Assembly (NCBI RefSeq): GCF_947626835.1
Contig: NZ_CANQTS010000001.1
Span: 232,723 to 296,722, forward strand
DNA length: 64,000 bases
From: an uncultured Acinetobacter sp.
GTDB lineage: Bacteria; Pseudomonadota; Gammaproteobacteria; Pseudomonadales; Moraxellaceae
Direction of reading: 5' to 3'
Below the pieces are notes generated by a model. The model made no database searches and was not told the origin of the DNA. It was given only the letters and a program-made list of their open reading frames with translations. The position numbers were made by a program, and so were the translations under genes. Below, one piece after another: positions 18,848 to 29,447 of the stretch. Within the stretch, counting starts at the first letter, position 1, and each line of letters starts with the position of its first letter.

Positions 18848-19477
18848 TTAAGCGATCAGTTTGACCCCTGTGAAGCTTTGAATCTCATCTAAAGTCACAT
18901 CGTGGGCCAGTTCCACCAATTTTACACCTTCAGGTGTCACATCCATGACGCCTAAATCGGTGATGATACGATGCACCACGCCTTTACCCGTTAAAGGTAG
19001 GGCACATTGTTCAACAATTTTCGGTGTTCCATCTTTGGCGCTGTGTTCCATCAGCACCACGACTTTTTGTACCCCTGCGACTAAATCCATGGCGCCGCCC
19101 ATCCCTTTGACTTTTTTACCTGGAATCATCCAATTGGCAAGGTCACCAGTTTGAGAGACTTCCATCGCGCCTAAAATCGCAATATTGACATGCCCACCGC
19201 GAATCATGGCAAAAGAATCCGCACTGGAGAAAAATGCCGCACCTTGACGGGCAGTCACGGTTTGTTTGCCGGCATTAATTAAATCGGCATCGACAGTCTC
19301 TTGGGTGGGAAATTCGCCAATGCCCAATAAACCATTTTCTGACTGTAGCCACACATTCATATTTTCAGGAATATAGTTGGCAACAAGTGTGGGCAAGCCA
19401 ATACCTAAATTGACATAAAAACCATCTTGTAACTCTAAAGCAGCGCGTTGCGCCATTTCATTACGCGTCCATGCCAT
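18848..19477 (-). CDS. atoA: 3-oxoacid CoA-transferase subunit B
   Basis: This is the beta subunit of the heterodimeric acetoacetate:succinyl-CoA (or acetyl-CoA) CoA-transferase, also called ScoB. The catalytic glutamate is Glu47 in the SENGLLG motif. GGAMDL and the GxGIGLPT stretch are also typical. Length 209 aa is normal. It starts 3 bp after the stop of the alpha-subunit gene, so the two are translated together. In this operon it activates the acetoacetate produced by the HMG-CoA lyase. Confidence 0.93.
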   Translation of the reverse strand: MAWTRNEMAQRAALELQDGFYVNLGIGLPTLVANYIPENMNVWLQSENGLLGIGEFPTQETVDADLINAGKQTVTARQGAAFFSSADSFAMIRGGHVNIAILGAMEVSQTGDLANWMIPGKKVKGMGGAMDLVAGVQKVVVLMEHSAKDGTPKIVEQCALPLTGKGVVHRIITDLGVMDVTPEGVKLVELAHDVTLDEIQSFTGVKLIA

Positions 19478-19480
19478 GGT

Positions 19481-20182
19481 TTAAGCCTCCACTTTTAAAG
19501 TCAGTTGTTCGATACGTTTTTCAGGGGTTGTGTTTAAAATAATGCGTTGTACATAAATACCCGGTAGATGGATGTCGTCGGGATCTAAAGCACCAATCTC
19601 GACAATTTCTTCAACTTCGGCAATACAGACTTTGGCGGCTGTGGCACACACAGGATTAAAGTTTTGTGCGGTTTTTCTAAAAATTAAGTTGCCGGCTTTG
19701 TCCGCTTTATAGGCTTTGACTAAGCCAACATCGGCAGTTAAAGCGTGTTCTAAAATGTACTCTTTGCCATTAAATTCACGTAACTCTTTGCCCTCGGCAA
19801 TTAACGTACCCACACCTGTTGCAGTAAAAAAGGCCGGAATACCTGCACCACCGGCACGTAGTTTTTCTGCCAAAGTGCCTTGAGGGGTAAGTTCAACTTC
19901 AAGCTCGCCGCTTAAAAATTGGCGTTCAAATTCTTTATTTTCACCCACATAAGAGGCAATCATTTTTTTAATTTGTTTAGTTTCAAGTAATACACCTAAA
20001 CCAAAACCATCCACACCGGCATTATTTGAAATACAGGTTAAATTTTTCACGCCTGTGTCTTTTAAGGCCGCAATTAAGGCTTCAGGAATACCGCATAAGC
20101 CAAAACCACCTACTGCTAAGGTTTGCCCATCTTGAACGATATCGCGCAGCGCCTCGGCTGCACTTGCATAGACTTTATTCAT
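19481..20182 (-). CDS. atoD: 3-oxoacid CoA-transferase subunit A
   Basis: This is the alpha subunit (ScoA/AtoD) partner of the following gene, 233 aa. The CoA-binding region [11 protein letters not shown] and the [16 protein letters not shown] segment are characteristic. The gene sits between the HMG-CoA lyase gene and atoA. Whether succinyl-CoA or acetyl-CoA is the CoA donor cannot be told from sequence. Confidence 0.93.
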   Translation of the reverse strand: MNKVYASAAEALRDIVQDGQTLAVGGFGLCGIPEALIAALKDTGVKNLTCISNNAGVDGFGLGVLLETKQIKKMIASYVGENKEFERQFLSGELEVELTPQGTLAEKLRAGGAGIPAFFTATGVGTLIAEGKELREFNGKEYILEHALTADVGLVKAYKADKAGNLIFRKTAQNFNPVCATAAKVCIAEVEEIVEIGALDPDDIHLPGIYVQRIILNTTPEKRIEQLTLKVEA

Positions 20183-20204
20183 TTTTTATTCTCTTAATTT
20201 ATAT

Positions 20205-21107
20205 TTAAGCACAGCGCTGTTGCCAGTAAGCATTGGCATAATGAGAAGGATTATTACGCTGCAACACTTGGCTAATATTTTGACTTGCGGTCATTAATGT
20301 ATCTAGATTAATGCCTGTGTTCAAGCCCATATTGGAGAGCAGATAATATAAATCTTCGGTGGAGACATTGCCTGAAGCACCTTTGGCATATGGGCAGCCG
20401 CCTAAACCTGCAATCGATGAATCAAACACGCGAATGCCTTGTTGCAAGGATTGATAAATATTAGCAATTGCCATGCCATAGGTATTATGAAAATGTCCGG
20501 CCAATAAACTGGCATCTGTACTCGCCAAACACGCATCCCAAACTTTTTTAATTCGATCTGGCGTGGCTGTGCCGATAGTTTCACCTAAAGACACTTCATA
20601 GCAGCCCATGTTCAGTAAGCGCTCGGTCACTTGAGCCACCACTTTGGCATCAATTGCACCTTCATAAGGGCAATCGACGATACAGGATACATAGCCACGT
20701 ACTTTAATATTGTGCTGTTTGGCTGCGGCAAAAATATCGGCAAATTTGGCAAAGCTTTCTTCAATTGAGCAATTGATATTTTTTTGCGTAAAGCTTTCGG
20801 AGGCTGCGGTAAACACCGCAATTTCCTGACAACCGACTGCTAAAGCTGCCTCAAAGCCTTTAATATTTGGCGTAAGCAGGCTCAAGCTAATGTTTGGGTG
20901 TTTAGGTAATTCAGCAAACAACTGGTCGCTCATGGCCATTTGCGGTACCCATTTGGCCGATACACATGAACCCACTTCAATGCTGCTTAGACCTGTTTGC
21001 ATTAAATCTAGAATTAGATTCTTACGATCTAATAAGGTGAGTGGTGTTTTTTCATTTTGCAGGCCGTCGCGCGGCCCGACCTCCACGATTTTGACAAACT
21101 CACTCAT
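20205..21107 (-). CDS. liuE: Hydroxymethylglutaryl-CoA lyase
   Basis: The enzyme cleaves 3-hydroxy-3-methylglutaryl-CoA to acetyl-CoA and acetoacetate, the last committed step of leucine breakdown. The metal-site start VEVGPRDGLQNE and the signature GLGGCPYAKGASGNVSTED with its catalytic Cys are present. Length 300 aa is normal. Its ATG overlaps the TGA of liuD (ATGA), showing translational coupling. Confidence 0.94.
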   Translation of the reverse strand: MSEFVKIVEVGPRDGLQNEKTPLTLLDRKNLILDLMQTGLSSIEVGSCVSAKWVPQMAMSDQLFAELPKHPNISLSLLTPNIKGFEAALAVGCQEIAVFTAASESFTQKNINCSIEESFAKFADIFAAAKQHNIKVRGYVSCIVDCPYEGAIDAKVVAQVTERLLNMGCYEVSLGETIGTATPDRIKKVWDACLASTDASLLAGHFHNTYGMAIANIYQSLQQGIRVFDSSIAGLGGCPYAKGASGNVSTEDLYYLLSNMGLNTGINLDTLMTASQNISQVLQRNNPSHYANAYWQQRCA

Positions 21108-23095
21108 GCCACATCCTCCAACAGCACAAATTCCACCAATTCATCACCGGCTTTGACTTGATCGCCCGGTTGGAAGTAGGCGGCAGCCACTACACCATCT
21201 TGCGGTGCACGAATCGAATATTCGATTTTCATGGCTTCAAGTGTTAATAACACATCGTCTTTTTTCACTTGGCTATTGGGTTGCACCAAGACTTGGGTAA
21301 TCACACCCGGCATCGGGGCTTTTAAGTTGCCGGCATCCGCTGCATCATCTTCGCTGTTAAAGCTTGGTTGAATATGGGCAAAGTGATGACTTTGACCGTT
21401 GTGATATACCGTTAAGCCAGTGTTGCTAAAGCTAAACGCATAGTTGGTTTTACGACCTGCCAACTCAATTTTGACATGATGGGCATCCATGAGTTGGCCG
21501 CTAATGGTGTAGCTTTGACCTTCATATTCAGCTAAATAGCCCTGATTTTGCGCGGTAAAATGCACCACATTTTCAATGCCGTTAAGGGCAAATTTTACTG
21601 CATAGCGTGCATTTACATTAACACGCCATAACGATTCGGCCTGCCACACAGGATTGTTGGCGGTTTTGTTGTTGGCAAAACGAGATAACAATTCAGTCAG
21701 TGCTGCAGACACCACAAGTTCTGGCGAGACCTGCGGCTGTGGCCCAAGCAAAAATGCTTCTTCACGTTGGATTAGACCGGTATCTAAATGGGCCGTTGCA
21801 AAAGATTCACAGCGCACCAAACGATCTAAAAAGGCGATGTTATTGCCTAAACCATCGACATGGAATTGGCTTAAGGCATGATGCATTTGTGTGAGTGCAG
21901 CTTCACGGTTTTTACCCCATACAATGAGTTTGGCAATCATTGGATCATAGTAGGTGGTAATTTCATCGCCCTCAACAATGCCGCTATCGACACGTACATG
22001 CGCATTTTGAGTTGGATAGCTTAAATAGTGAATCTTACCAATGGCGGGCAAAAAGCCTTTTTCTGGTTCTTCGGCATAAACACGTGCTTCTAGGGCATGA
22101 CCATGAATACTGAGTTCATGTTGTTGTTTTGGTAAAGGCTCGCCATAGGCAACACGTAATTGCCACTCGACTAAATCTTGCCCGGTAATCATTTCCGTCA
22201 CAGGATGTTCAACCTGTAAACGGGTATTCATTTCCATGAAGTACGCCGTTCCATCTTGTTCAACAATAAATTCAACCGTACCTGCACCCACATAATTGAC
22301 CGCACGGGCAGCATCAAGTGCAGCTTGGCGCATGGCTTCGAGTTTTGGTTCGGCCATTTTTGGCGCAGGCGCTTCTTCTAAAACTTTTTGATGACGACGT
22401 TGTACCGAACAATCACGTTCAAATAAATGCACATAGTTGCCGTGAGTATCGCCAAAGACTTGCACTTCGATGTGGCGAGGTTGTACCACATAGCGCTCAA
22501 TTAACACATCATCATTGGCAAAACTGGCTTTGGCTTCGCTCTTACATGAGGCAAGGGCCGCTAAAAAGTCTTCGCTTTGTTCAACCAAGCGCATGCCTTT
22601 ACCACCACCACCTGCGCTGGCTTTAATTAAAACAGGATAGCCAATGGCATCGGCTTGTTGTTTTAAAAACTCGGAATCTTGATTGGTGCCGTGGTAACCC
22701 GGTGTTAATGGTACGCCCGCTTTTTCCATTAAAGCTTTAGAGGTCGCTTTTAAGCCCATCGCTAAAATGGCATCCACTGGCGGGCCAATGAACACGATAT
22801 TATTTTTTTTGCAGGCTTCGGCAAATTGGTCATTTTCTGATAAAAAGCCATAGCCGGGGTGAATCGCTTGAGCGCCTGTATCAAGTGCAGCTTGAATAAT
22901 GCGTTCAACTTGTAAATAACTTTGTGCAGCAGGCGATTCACCAATATACACGGCTTCATCGGCTTGTTTGACGTGCTGGGCTTGAGCATCGGCATCTGAA
23001 TAGACCGCAACGGTTGCAATGCCAAGTTTTTTTGCACTACGAATCACACGACAAGCAATTTCACCACGGTTGGCAATTAAAATTTTGTTAAACAT
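21104..23095 (-). CDS. liuD: Methylcrotonyl-CoA carboxylase biotin-carrying alpha subunit
   Basis: The alpha subunit carboxylates biotin with ATP and bicarbonate and presents it to the beta subunit. The biotin carboxylase half shows NRGEIACRVIRSA, the ATP-grasp glycine loop ASAGGGGKGMRLV and MNTRLQVEHPVTE. The C-terminal biotinyl domain has EAMKIE with the biotin-accepting Lys623. The total of 663 residues fits. The neighbouring beta subunit, hydratase, dehydrogenase and lyase identify the substrate as 3-methylcrotonyl-CoA. Confidence 0.94.
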   Translation of the reverse strand: MFNKILIANRGEIACRVIRSAKKLGIATVAVYSDADAQAQHVKQADEAVYIGESPAAQSYLQVERIIQAALDTGAQAIHPGYGFLSENDQFAEACKKNNIVFIGPPVDAILAMGLKATSKALMEKAGVPLTPGYHGTNQDSEFLKQQADAIGYPVLIKASAGGGGKGMRLVEQSEDFLAALASCKSEAKASFANDDVLIERYVVQPRHIEVQVFGDTHGNYVHLFERDCSVQRRHQKVLEEAPAPKMAEPKLEAMRQAALDAARAVNYVGAGTVEFIVEQDGTAYFMEMNTRLQVEHPVTEMITGQDLVEWQLRVAYGEPLPKQQHELSIHGHALEARVYAEEPEKGFLPAIGKIHYLSYPTQNAHVRVDSGIVEGDEITTYYDPMIAKLIVWGKNREAALTQMHHALSQFHVDGLGNNIAFLDRLVRCESFATAHLDTGLIQREEAFLLGPQPQVSPELVVSAALTELLSRFANNKTANNPVWQAESLWRVNVNARYAVKFALNGIENVVHFTAQNQGYLAEYEGQSYTISGQLMDAHHVKIELAGRKTNYAFSFSNTGLTVYHNGQSHHFAHIQPSFNSEDDAADAGNLKAPMPGVITQVLVQPNSQVKKDDVLLTLEAMKIEYSIRAPQDGVVAAAYFQPGDQVKAGDELVEFVLLEDVA

Positions 23096-23119
23096 AGCAG
23101 TATCCTTCTATTTTTGTTG

Positions 23120-23914
23120 TTATGCAGTGGTTTGAATCCAACTTGGACTTTGTTTGTTTAAAAATGCATTCAAACCATTTTTCGCCTCTGTTCCTTGGCG
23201 TACATGTGCAATATGTTGTGCAGTTTGTAGCAATAAATCTTGCGTTAATTCTTGTTGATTGACCATTTGAATTAATTGTTTAGAGGCTGCTTGGGCTTCG
23301 GGGCCACCCAATAACAGCGCATCTACAATGGCATCGATGGTTTGGTCTAAAGCTTCAGGACTGGCCACTTCATGCGCTAAGCCAATGTTGAGGGCTTGTT
23401 CAGCATTAATGCGCTCAGCCGTTAAGAAATAACGCGACGCTTGACGTGCACCAATGGCACGAATCACATACGGGCTAATGGTTGATGGAGCTAAACCTAA
23501 GCGCACTTCTGATGTCGCAAATTTCGCTTCAGTGCTTGCCACACAAATATCACAGGCAGAAGCTAAGCCCATGCCACCACCAAAGGCTATACCATGCACA
23601 CGGGCAATGGTGGGCTGTTTTAAGCTTGCCAATTGATGCAACATTTGCGCAAGTTTGAGTGCATCCGCTTCGTTTTCTTGGCGTGATGCGCTACCTGCTT
23701 GTTTCATCCAGTTCAAATCTGCACCGGCAGAGAAGCTCTTACCACGACCGGCTAAAACTACCACACGAATGTCATCACGTTGATCAATTGCAGCAAAACA
23801 CGCATGTAATTCTTCAATCACTTGGGTATTAAAGGCATTGTGTAATTCTGCACGATTCATCCAAACCGTTGCCACAGCGCCTTGTTGTTCGAGTTGTAAA
23901 AATTGATAGCTCAT
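23120..23914 (-). CDS. liuC: Methylglutaconyl-CoA hydratase (enoyl-CoA hydratase family)
   Basis: A crotonase-fold enzyme that hydrates 3-methylglutaconyl-CoA to HMG-CoA, inferred from the operon. The oxyanion-hole segments GKSFSAGADLNWM and GIAFGGGMGLASACD are clear. ATG at 23914 (264 aa) was chosen because AAGGGG lies 6 nt upstream; an in-frame extension to 23968 runs into the end of liuB. Confidence 0.92.
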   Translation of the reverse strand: MSYQFLQLEQQGAVATVWMNRAELHNAFNTQVIEELHACFAAIDQRDDIRVVVLAGRGKSFSAGADLNWMKQAGSASRQENEADALKLAQMLHQLASLKQPTIARVHGIAFGGGMGLASACDICVASTEAKFATSEVRLGLAPSTISPYVIRAIGARQASRYFLTAERINAEQALNIGLAHEVASPEALDQTIDAIVDALLLGGPEAQAASKQLIQMVNQQELTQDLLLQTAQHIAHVRQGTEAKNGLNAFLNKQSPSWIQTTA

Positions 23915-23924
23915 GTCACACCCC

Positions 23925-25577
23925 TTACATACGGAACACGCCGAATTTGGTTTCTTGAATCGGTGCATTCATGGCTGCCGCTAAACTTAAGCCAAGCACT
24001 TGGCGGCTTTGTGCAGGGTCAATCACACCGTCATCCCAAAGGCGTGATGAGGCATAATACGGATGACCTTGACGCTCAAATTGATCACGGAAAGGTTGTT
24101 TAAATTGATCTTCTTCTTGGGCTGACCATTGTTCGCCACGTGCTTCAATTTGGTCACGTTTTAAGGTTGAAAGTACGCTTGCGGCTTGCTCGCCACCCAT
24201 CACTGAAATACGTGAGTTTGGCCATGTCCATAAAAAACGTGGTGAGTAGGCACGGCCACACATGCCGTAGTTGCCTGCACCAAATGAACCACCAATAATC
24301 AGGGTGATTTTAGGCACATTGGCAGTCGCGACAGCCATGACTAATTTAGCGCCATGCTTAGCAATACCTTCGTTTTCGTATTCACGACCGACCATAAAGC
24401 CAGTAATGTTTTGAATAAACAGCAGGGGAATATTACGCTGCGTACATAGTTCAATGAAATGGGCACCTTTTTGCGCACATTCTGAAAATAAAATTCCGTT
24501 GTTGGCAATAATTCCCACAGGCATACCATACAGTTCAGCAAAGCCTGTGACTAAGGTGGTTCCAAAACGTGCCTTAAATTCATCAAAACGTGAACCATCG
24601 ACAATACGTGCAATCACTTCACGTACATCAAACGGTTTACGGGTATCGCTTGGCACCACGCCATACAGTTCTTCTGCGGCAAAGCGTGGTGGCTCAATTT
24701 GATCGACAGATACATTTGGTTTTTTATTTAAGTTTTTAACAATATTACGTGCAATGGCAATCGCATGTTCATCGTTTTCAGCCAAATGATCAGCCACACC
24801 TGACAGACGTGTATGCACATCACCGCCACCTAAATCTTCAGCAGACACTACTTCACCTGTTGCAGCTTTCACAAGCGGTGGGCCACCTAAGAAAATCGTG
24901 CCTTGGTTACGTACAATAATGGTTTCATCTGACATGGCAGGTACATACGCACCGCCTGCCGTACAACTGCCCATCACTACGGCAATTTGTGCAATGCCTT
25001 GGCTCGACATACGCGCTTGGTTGTAAAAAATACGACCAAAATGATCACGATCAGGGAAGACTTCATCTTGCATTGGTAAATACGCACCGCCTGAATCGAC
25101 TAAATAGATACATGGCAGATGGTTTTGCTCGGCAATTTCTTGGGCACGTAAATGCTTTTTCACGGTTAATGGATAGTAAGTTCCACCTTTGACTGTGGCA
25201 TCATTGGCTACAATCATGCAGGTCACGCCATTGACTTGACCAATCCCTGCCACAACACCCGCAGCAGGTACATCATCGGCATAGACTTGATAAGCTGCCA
25301 ATTGACCAATTTCTAAAAATGCACTGCCTGCATCAATCAGTTGATCGATACGTTCACGAGGCAGTAATTTGCCACGGGCAATATGTTTTTCACGGGCTTT
25401 TTCACCGCCACCTAAGGCAATTTTTTGTGCAAGGGTTTTTAAATCAGTTACCAAGTTTTGCATTGCAGCTTGGTTGTTTTTAAAATCTTCGCTACGTACA
25501 TTCAGCTTGGTGCAAAGTACGTTTAATTGGTCATTGTTATTTTCGCTACGGCTAAATTGACGTAATACATTCATCAT
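23925..25577 (-). CDS. liuB: Methylcrotonyl-CoA carboxylase beta subunit (carboxyltransferase)
   Basis: The beta subunit transfers the carboxyl group from biotin to 3-methylcrotonyl-CoA. It contains both halves of the carboxyltransferase fold, with [11 protein letters not shown], the [19 protein letters not shown] stretch, the oxyanion segments [13 protein letters not shown] and [18 protein letters not shown]. About 550 aa. Two adjacent ATG codons (25577 and 25574) lie 5 and 8 nt after AAGGA, so the exact start is open by one residue; an ATG at 25583 is too close to the ribosome site. Confidence 0.94.
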   Translation of the reverse strand: MMNVLRQFSRSENNNDQLNVLCTKLNVRSEDFKNNQAAMQNLVTDLKTLAQKIALGGGEKAREKHIARGKLLPRERIDQLIDAGSAFLEIGQLAAYQVYADDVPAAGVVAGIGQVNGVTCMIVANDATVKGGTYYPLTVKKHLRAQEIAEQNHLPCIYLVDSGGAYLPMQDEVFPDRDHFGRIFYNQARMSSQGIAQIAVVMGSCTAGGAYVPAMSDETIIVRNQGTIFLGGPPLVKAATGEVVSAEDLGGGDVHTRLSGVADHLAENDEHAIAIARNIVKNLNKKPNVSVDQIEPPRFAAEELYGVVPSDTRKPFDVREVIARIVDGSRFDEFKARFGTTLVTGFAELYGMPVGIIANNGILFSECAQKGAHFIELCTQRNIPLLFIQNITGFMVGREYENEGIAKHGAKLVMAVATANVPKITLIIGGSFGAGNYGMCGRAYSPRFLWTWPNSRISVMGGEQAASVLSTLKRDQIEARGEQWSAQEEDQFKQPFRDQFERQGHPYYASSRLWDDGVIDPAQSRQVLGLSLAAAMNAPIQETKFGVFRM

Positions 25578-25643
25578 AAACATCCTTGTATTGAATCTTG
25601 TTGTTGTATTAAGCGGATGTGGGCACTGATGTGCCCAAAGGCA

Positions 25644-26840
25644 TTATTTGGTTTCGTTAAATAATTCGCGACCGATCAGCATACGGCGAATTTCTGAGGT
25701 ACCTGCACCAATTTCATAGAGTTTGGCATCACGCCATAAACGACCGACTGAATATTCATTGATATAGCCATTACCGCCTAAGGTTTGAATGGCTTCACCT
25801 GCCATCCATGTGGCTTTTTCTGCGGCATATAAAATGGCACTGGCGGCATCTTTACGTAAGCTACGACGATGATCAGCTTTGTCACATTCTGCGCCAACGG
25901 CATATACAAGCGCTTTACATGCCAACCATGTTGAGTACATATCTGCAACTTTACCTTGCATCAGTTGGAACTCACCTAAGGCTTGACCAAACTGTTTACG
26001 CTCATGTAAATATGGAATCACGCTGTCCATACAAGCATCCATAATGCCAAGCGGGCCTGCGCTTAAAACCGCACGTTCGTAATCTAAACCACTCATTAAG
26101 ACTTTAACGCCATTGCCTACGCCACCCATCACGTTTTCTTTTGGCACTTTTACGTTGTCAAAAAACAGTGGGTAAGTATTTGAACCACGCATCCCCAATT
26201 TGTCTAAATGGGTACCATGACTAAAGCCTTGCATGCCTTTTTCAATAATAAAGGCAGTCATGCCTTTAGCACCGGCTTGGGTATCGGTTTTGGCATACAC
26301 CACCAATACATCGGCATCACCGCCGTTGGTGATCCACATTTTTGAGCCATTGAGTACATAGTGATCGCCGTGATCATCAGCACGTAATTTCATGCTTACT
26401 ACATCTGAGCCGGCATTTGGTTCAGACATTGCCAATGCACCGACATAATCGCCTGAGATGAGTTTTGGGAGATACTTTTGTTTTTGTTCTTCAGAACCGT
26501 TACGTTTAATTTGGTTAATACATAAATTTGAATGTGCACCATAAGACAAGCCAATTGAGGCAGATGCGCGTGAAATTTCTTGCATCACAATAATATGTGC
26601 TAAATAACCCAAGTCTGAACCACCGTATTCTTCGCTCACCGTTAAACCATGTAAGCCCATGTCGCCCATTTTTTTCCAAAGATGTGCAGGGAATTCGTTG
26701 TCACGGTCCACACTTGCAGCAATTGGGGCAATTTCTTTGGCACAAAATGCTGCAACAGAATCGCGTAGAGCGAGTAAAGTCTCGTCTAGACCAAAATTAA
26801 GGGTTTGTAGGTTAAGTTGTAACGGAATATGTACGTTCAT
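25644..26840 (-). CDS. liuA: Isovaleryl-CoA dehydrogenase
   Basis: The FAD enzyme oxidises isovaleryl-CoA to 3-methylcrotonyl-CoA and passes electrons to ETF. Signature segments are [18 protein letters not shown], the substrate-loop region [16 protein letters not shown] with the catalytic glutamate characteristic of this group, and [12 protein letters not shown] at 26840 (398 aa) has AGG about 9 nt upstream, whereas the ATG at 26849 directly abuts it. First gene of the operon, divergent from a TetR regulator. Confidence 0.94.
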   Translation of the reverse strand: MNVHIPLQLNLQTLNFGLDETLLALRDSVAAFCAKEIAPIAASVDRDNEFPAHLWKKMGDMGLHGLTVSEEYGGSDLGYLAHIIVMQEISRASASIGLSYGAHSNLCINQIKRNGSEEQKQKYLPKLISGDYVGALAMSEPNAGSDVVSMKLRADDHGDHYVLNGSKMWITNGGDADVLVVYAKTDTQAGAKGMTAFIIEKGMQGFSHGTHLDKLGMRGSNTYPLFFDNVKVPKENVMGGVGNGVKVLMSGLDYERAVLSAGPLGIMDACMDSVIPYLHERKQFGQALGEFQLMQGKVADMYSTWLACKALVYAVGAECDKADHRRSLRKDAASAILYAAEKATWMAGEAIQTLGGNGYINEYSVGRLWRDAKLYEIGAGTSEIRRMLIGRELFNETK

Positions 26841-26941
26841 GTTATTCATCCTGAATTTGTATTTATTTTTCCCAAATCACTTGGTGAAAAGCGGTTGTTT
26901 TTGTGCTTTTAAAACTAACATACAATGTTTTTTTAAAAAAG

Positions 26942-26955
26942 TGAATACAAATTCA
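26942..26955. promoter_or_regulatory. Candidate operator between liuA and its divergent regulator
   Basis: TGAAT-ACAA-ATTCA is a perfect 5-bp inverted repeat with a 4-nt spacer in the 159-bp gap between liuA and the TetR gene. Its position suits a regulator controlling both genes. It is short and the region is AT-rich, so chance is possible. Confidence 0.3.
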
Positions 26956-26999
26956 TAAATTGATTTAAAATTCATTTTTATCTTGTTGAGAATAAAATT

Positions 27000-27635
27000 A
27001 TGAGTTATAAAAGATCATCACTGATGCAAGAGCGTATGGAGCAAAATCGTATTTCGATTTTACAATCCGCGCGAGAATTGATTGCACAAGGTGGATTAAA
27101 AGAAGCGCAAATTCAACCGATTGCAGAGCGGGCAGGCGTTTCAAGTGGCTTGGTATATCGCTACTTTGAAAACAAAAGTCAGGTGTTAATTGAGGTGCTG
27201 GTTGCAGCAATTGCGCATGAAATCAAAATTTTAGACTCAATTGCCAAACGTCAAGATTTACGCGCAACGGAAAAATTACATAAGGCGGTCACCACCTTTG
27301 TAAAGCGTGCTTTAAATAGTCCACAATTGGCGTATTCGTTAATGTTTGAACCGATTGACCCTTCGGTTGAGCATGAGCGTTTTCGCAGTAAACAATTACT
27401 CAAACAAAGTATTAAGGAGATTTTAGCCGAAGGGAAAATTAACGGCGAATTTGGGTTTGAGGATTTAAATACCGCAGCATTGTGTGTGGTGGGTACCATG
27501 ACCTTTGTGGTAATTGAGCCTTTAAATCCGTCACGTAATATGATGTTTGATCAAAATTATAAGGATTACTTTGTCAAACAAATCGCTGATTTTTGTTTAA
27601 ATGCGGTGATGATTGAGGAAGAAGCACGCGTTTAA
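27000..27635 (+). CDS. TetR/AcrR family regulator, probable regulator of the liu operon
   Basis: The 211-residue protein has an N-terminal TetR helix-turn-helix (IAERAGVSSGLVYRYFENKSQ, about 40-60) and a helical C-terminal ligand domain. Its divergence from liuA and its position before an acyl-CoA ligase suggest that it represses the leucine/isovalerate genes and responds to an acyl-CoA; this is inferred from position. The ribosome site is weak. Confidence 0.87.
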   Translation: MSYKRSSLMQERMEQNRISILQSARELIAQGGLKEAQIQPIAERAGVSSGLVYRYFENKSQVLIEVLVAAIAHEIKILDSIAKRQDLRATEKLHKAVTTFVKRALNSPQLAYSLMFEPIDPSVEHERFRSKQLLKQSIKEILAEGKINGEFGFEDLNTAALCVVGTMTFVVIEPLNPSRNMMFDQNYKDYFVKQIADFCLNAVMIEEEARV

Positions 27636-27703
27636 ATTCCACACAACGGTTTGTGGGCAAAGCATAAAAAACAAAATTAAAAAGAATCAAGGAGATCGAT
27701 TCA

Positions 27704-29395
27704 ATGACACAAGTCCGTTTAAGTTACGCCTATGGCGCAAGTGGTCAACCTTTATTGGGCACCACCATTGGTGAAAAATTTGACCAAGCCTGTGCCCAAT
27801 ACGCCGAGCAGGATGCTGTGGTGAGCGTGCAGCAAAATATTCGTTTGACCTATAAAGAGTTACAACAGCAAGTGAATGCATTTGCATGTAGCTTGCTCAA
27901 ATTAGGCCTAAAAAAAGGCGATCGTTTGGCAATTTGGTCACCCAACTGTGTCGAATGGACCATTACCCAATTTGCTGCCTTTAAAGCCGGTATCATCTTA
28001 GTCAATCTCAATCCTGCGTATAAAAGCAGTGAACTTGAATATGTACTCAATAAAGTCTCTTGCGTTGGGCTTGTGATTGCACCTGCTTTTAAAACCTCAG
28101 ATTATCAAGAAATTTTATGTAAGATTGCGCCAGAGCTGTGCAATTCTAATGAAAAAATTCTGTCCTGTGTGCGTCTGCCGCATTTAAAACATGTCATTAA
28201 AATCTCAGACGAACAACAAGGTGCTATTCATCGTTTTAGTGACTTATTGATTGAGCCAAGCGCACAGCAATTGGCGCAGTTAGAGCAATTGGCCAGTGAA
28301 TTGCAATTTGATGAAACCATTAATATTCAATTTACTTCAGGCACCACAGGCAACCCTAAAGGTACTATGCTCACGCACAATAACATTTTAAATAATGGGT
28401 ATTTTGTGGGTGAAGCAATTCGTTTAACCCCACAAGATCGTGTCTGTATTTCGGTGCCATTGTTCCATTGCTTTGGTATGGTGATGGGGAATTTAGCCTG
28501 CATCACGCATGGCTCAACCATGGTGTATCCAGCAGGGGTGTTCAATCCACTGTCGAGCTTACAAGCCATTGAGCAAGAAAAATGTACTGCGGCCTATGGC
28601 GTACCGACCATGTTTATTGCCATGTTAGAGCATGAACAATTTGAACAATTTGATTTAAGTAGTTTACGCACCGGCATTATGGCAGGTAGCCCATGTCCGC
28701 GTGAAATTATGCAACGTGTCATTGACCGTATGCATATGCAAGAAGTCACCATTTGCTACGGTATGACCGAAACTGCACCAGTCAGTGCACAAAGCGCCGT
28801 GACGGATAGTATTGAACAACGTGTGGGGACTGTGGGGCGTGTTCATCCACATCTTGAAATTAAAATTGTCGATGAGCAAGGTAAAGTCGTGCCACGCGGC
28901 AGCTTAGGCGAACTGTGTGTACGTGGTTATTCGGTGATGCTAGGTTACTGGGAAGATGAAGATAAAACCTTTGATGTGATTGATAAAGCTCGTTGGATGC
29001 ATACTGGTGATATTGCATCGATGGACGATGAGGGCTTTATTAAAATTAAAGGCCGTATTAAAGATGTGGTGATTCGTGGCGGCGAAAACTTATTCCCCAA
29101 AGAAATTGAAGACTTCCTCTATACCCATCCTGCGGTGATGGATGTACAAGTGATTGGTTTACCTGATCCACGTTATGGTGAAGAACTTTGTGCCTGCATT
29201 ATTTTACACGACGGTGAAACCTGCAATGAAGAAGTGATTCGTCAATATTGCAAAGAGAATATCTCACATAACAAAGTCCCACGTTATGTGCGCTTCTTCC
29301 GTGAGTTCCCAATGACGGCATCAGGTAAAGCACAAAAATTCAAACTACAAGAATTGATGCGCCAAGAACTCAATTTACTCGAAGATATTGCATAA
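27704..29395 (+). CDS. AMP-dependent acyl-CoA synthetase (medium/branched-chain type)
   Basis: This adenylate-forming ligase activates a carboxylic acid to its CoA thioester with ATP. The P-loop is FTSGTTGNPKGTMLTH; the later motifs YGMTETAP, GYWEDEDKTF, MHTGDIASMDDEG, GRIKDVVIRGGENLFPKEIE and the catalytic-lysine end TASGKAQKFKL are all present. It is 563 aa and resembles the ACSF2 branch. Its place beside the liu regulator suggests isovalerate or another short branched acid as substrate. AAGGAG precedes the start, and a terminator follows. Confidence 0.88.
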   Translation: MTQVRLSYAYGASGQPLLGTTIGEKFDQACAQYAEQDAVVSVQQNIRLTYKELQQQVNAFACSLLKLGLKKGDRLAIWSPNCVEWTITQFAAFKAGIILVNLNPAYKSSELEYVLNKVSCVGLVIAPAFKTSDYQEILCKIAPELCNSNEKILSCVRLPHLKHVIKISDEQQGAIHRFSDLLIEPSAQQLAQLEQLASELQFDETINIQFTSGTTGNPKGTMLTHNNILNNGYFVGEAIRLTPQDRVCISVPLFHCFGMVMGNLACITHGSTMVYPAGVFNPLSSLQAIEQEKCTAAYGVPTMFIAMLEHEQFEQFDLSSLRTGIMAGSPCPREIMQRVIDRMHMQEVTICYGMTETAPVSAQSAVTDSIEQRVGTVGRVHPHLEIKIVDEQGKVVPRGSLGELCVRGYSVMLGYWEDEDKTFDVIDKARWMHTGDIASMDDEGFIKIKGRIKDVVIRGGENLFPKEIEDFLYTHPAVMDVQVIGLPDPRYGEELCACIILHDGETCNEEVIRQYCKENISHNKVPRYVRFFREFPMTASGKAQKFKLQELMRQELNLLEDIA

Positions 29396-29404
29396 ACCCA
29401 CTAT

Positions 29405-29437
29405 GCCCACGAGTATGCTCGTGGGCAAATTTTTTTA
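29405..29437 (+). terminator. Rho-independent terminator after the acyl-CoA synthetase
   Basis: A perfect 9-bp stem (gcccacgag/ctcgtgggc, loop tatg) is followed by eight T. The AAGGAG site of the next gene begins where the T run ends. Confidence 0.88.
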
Positions 29438-29447
29438 AGGAGCGAAG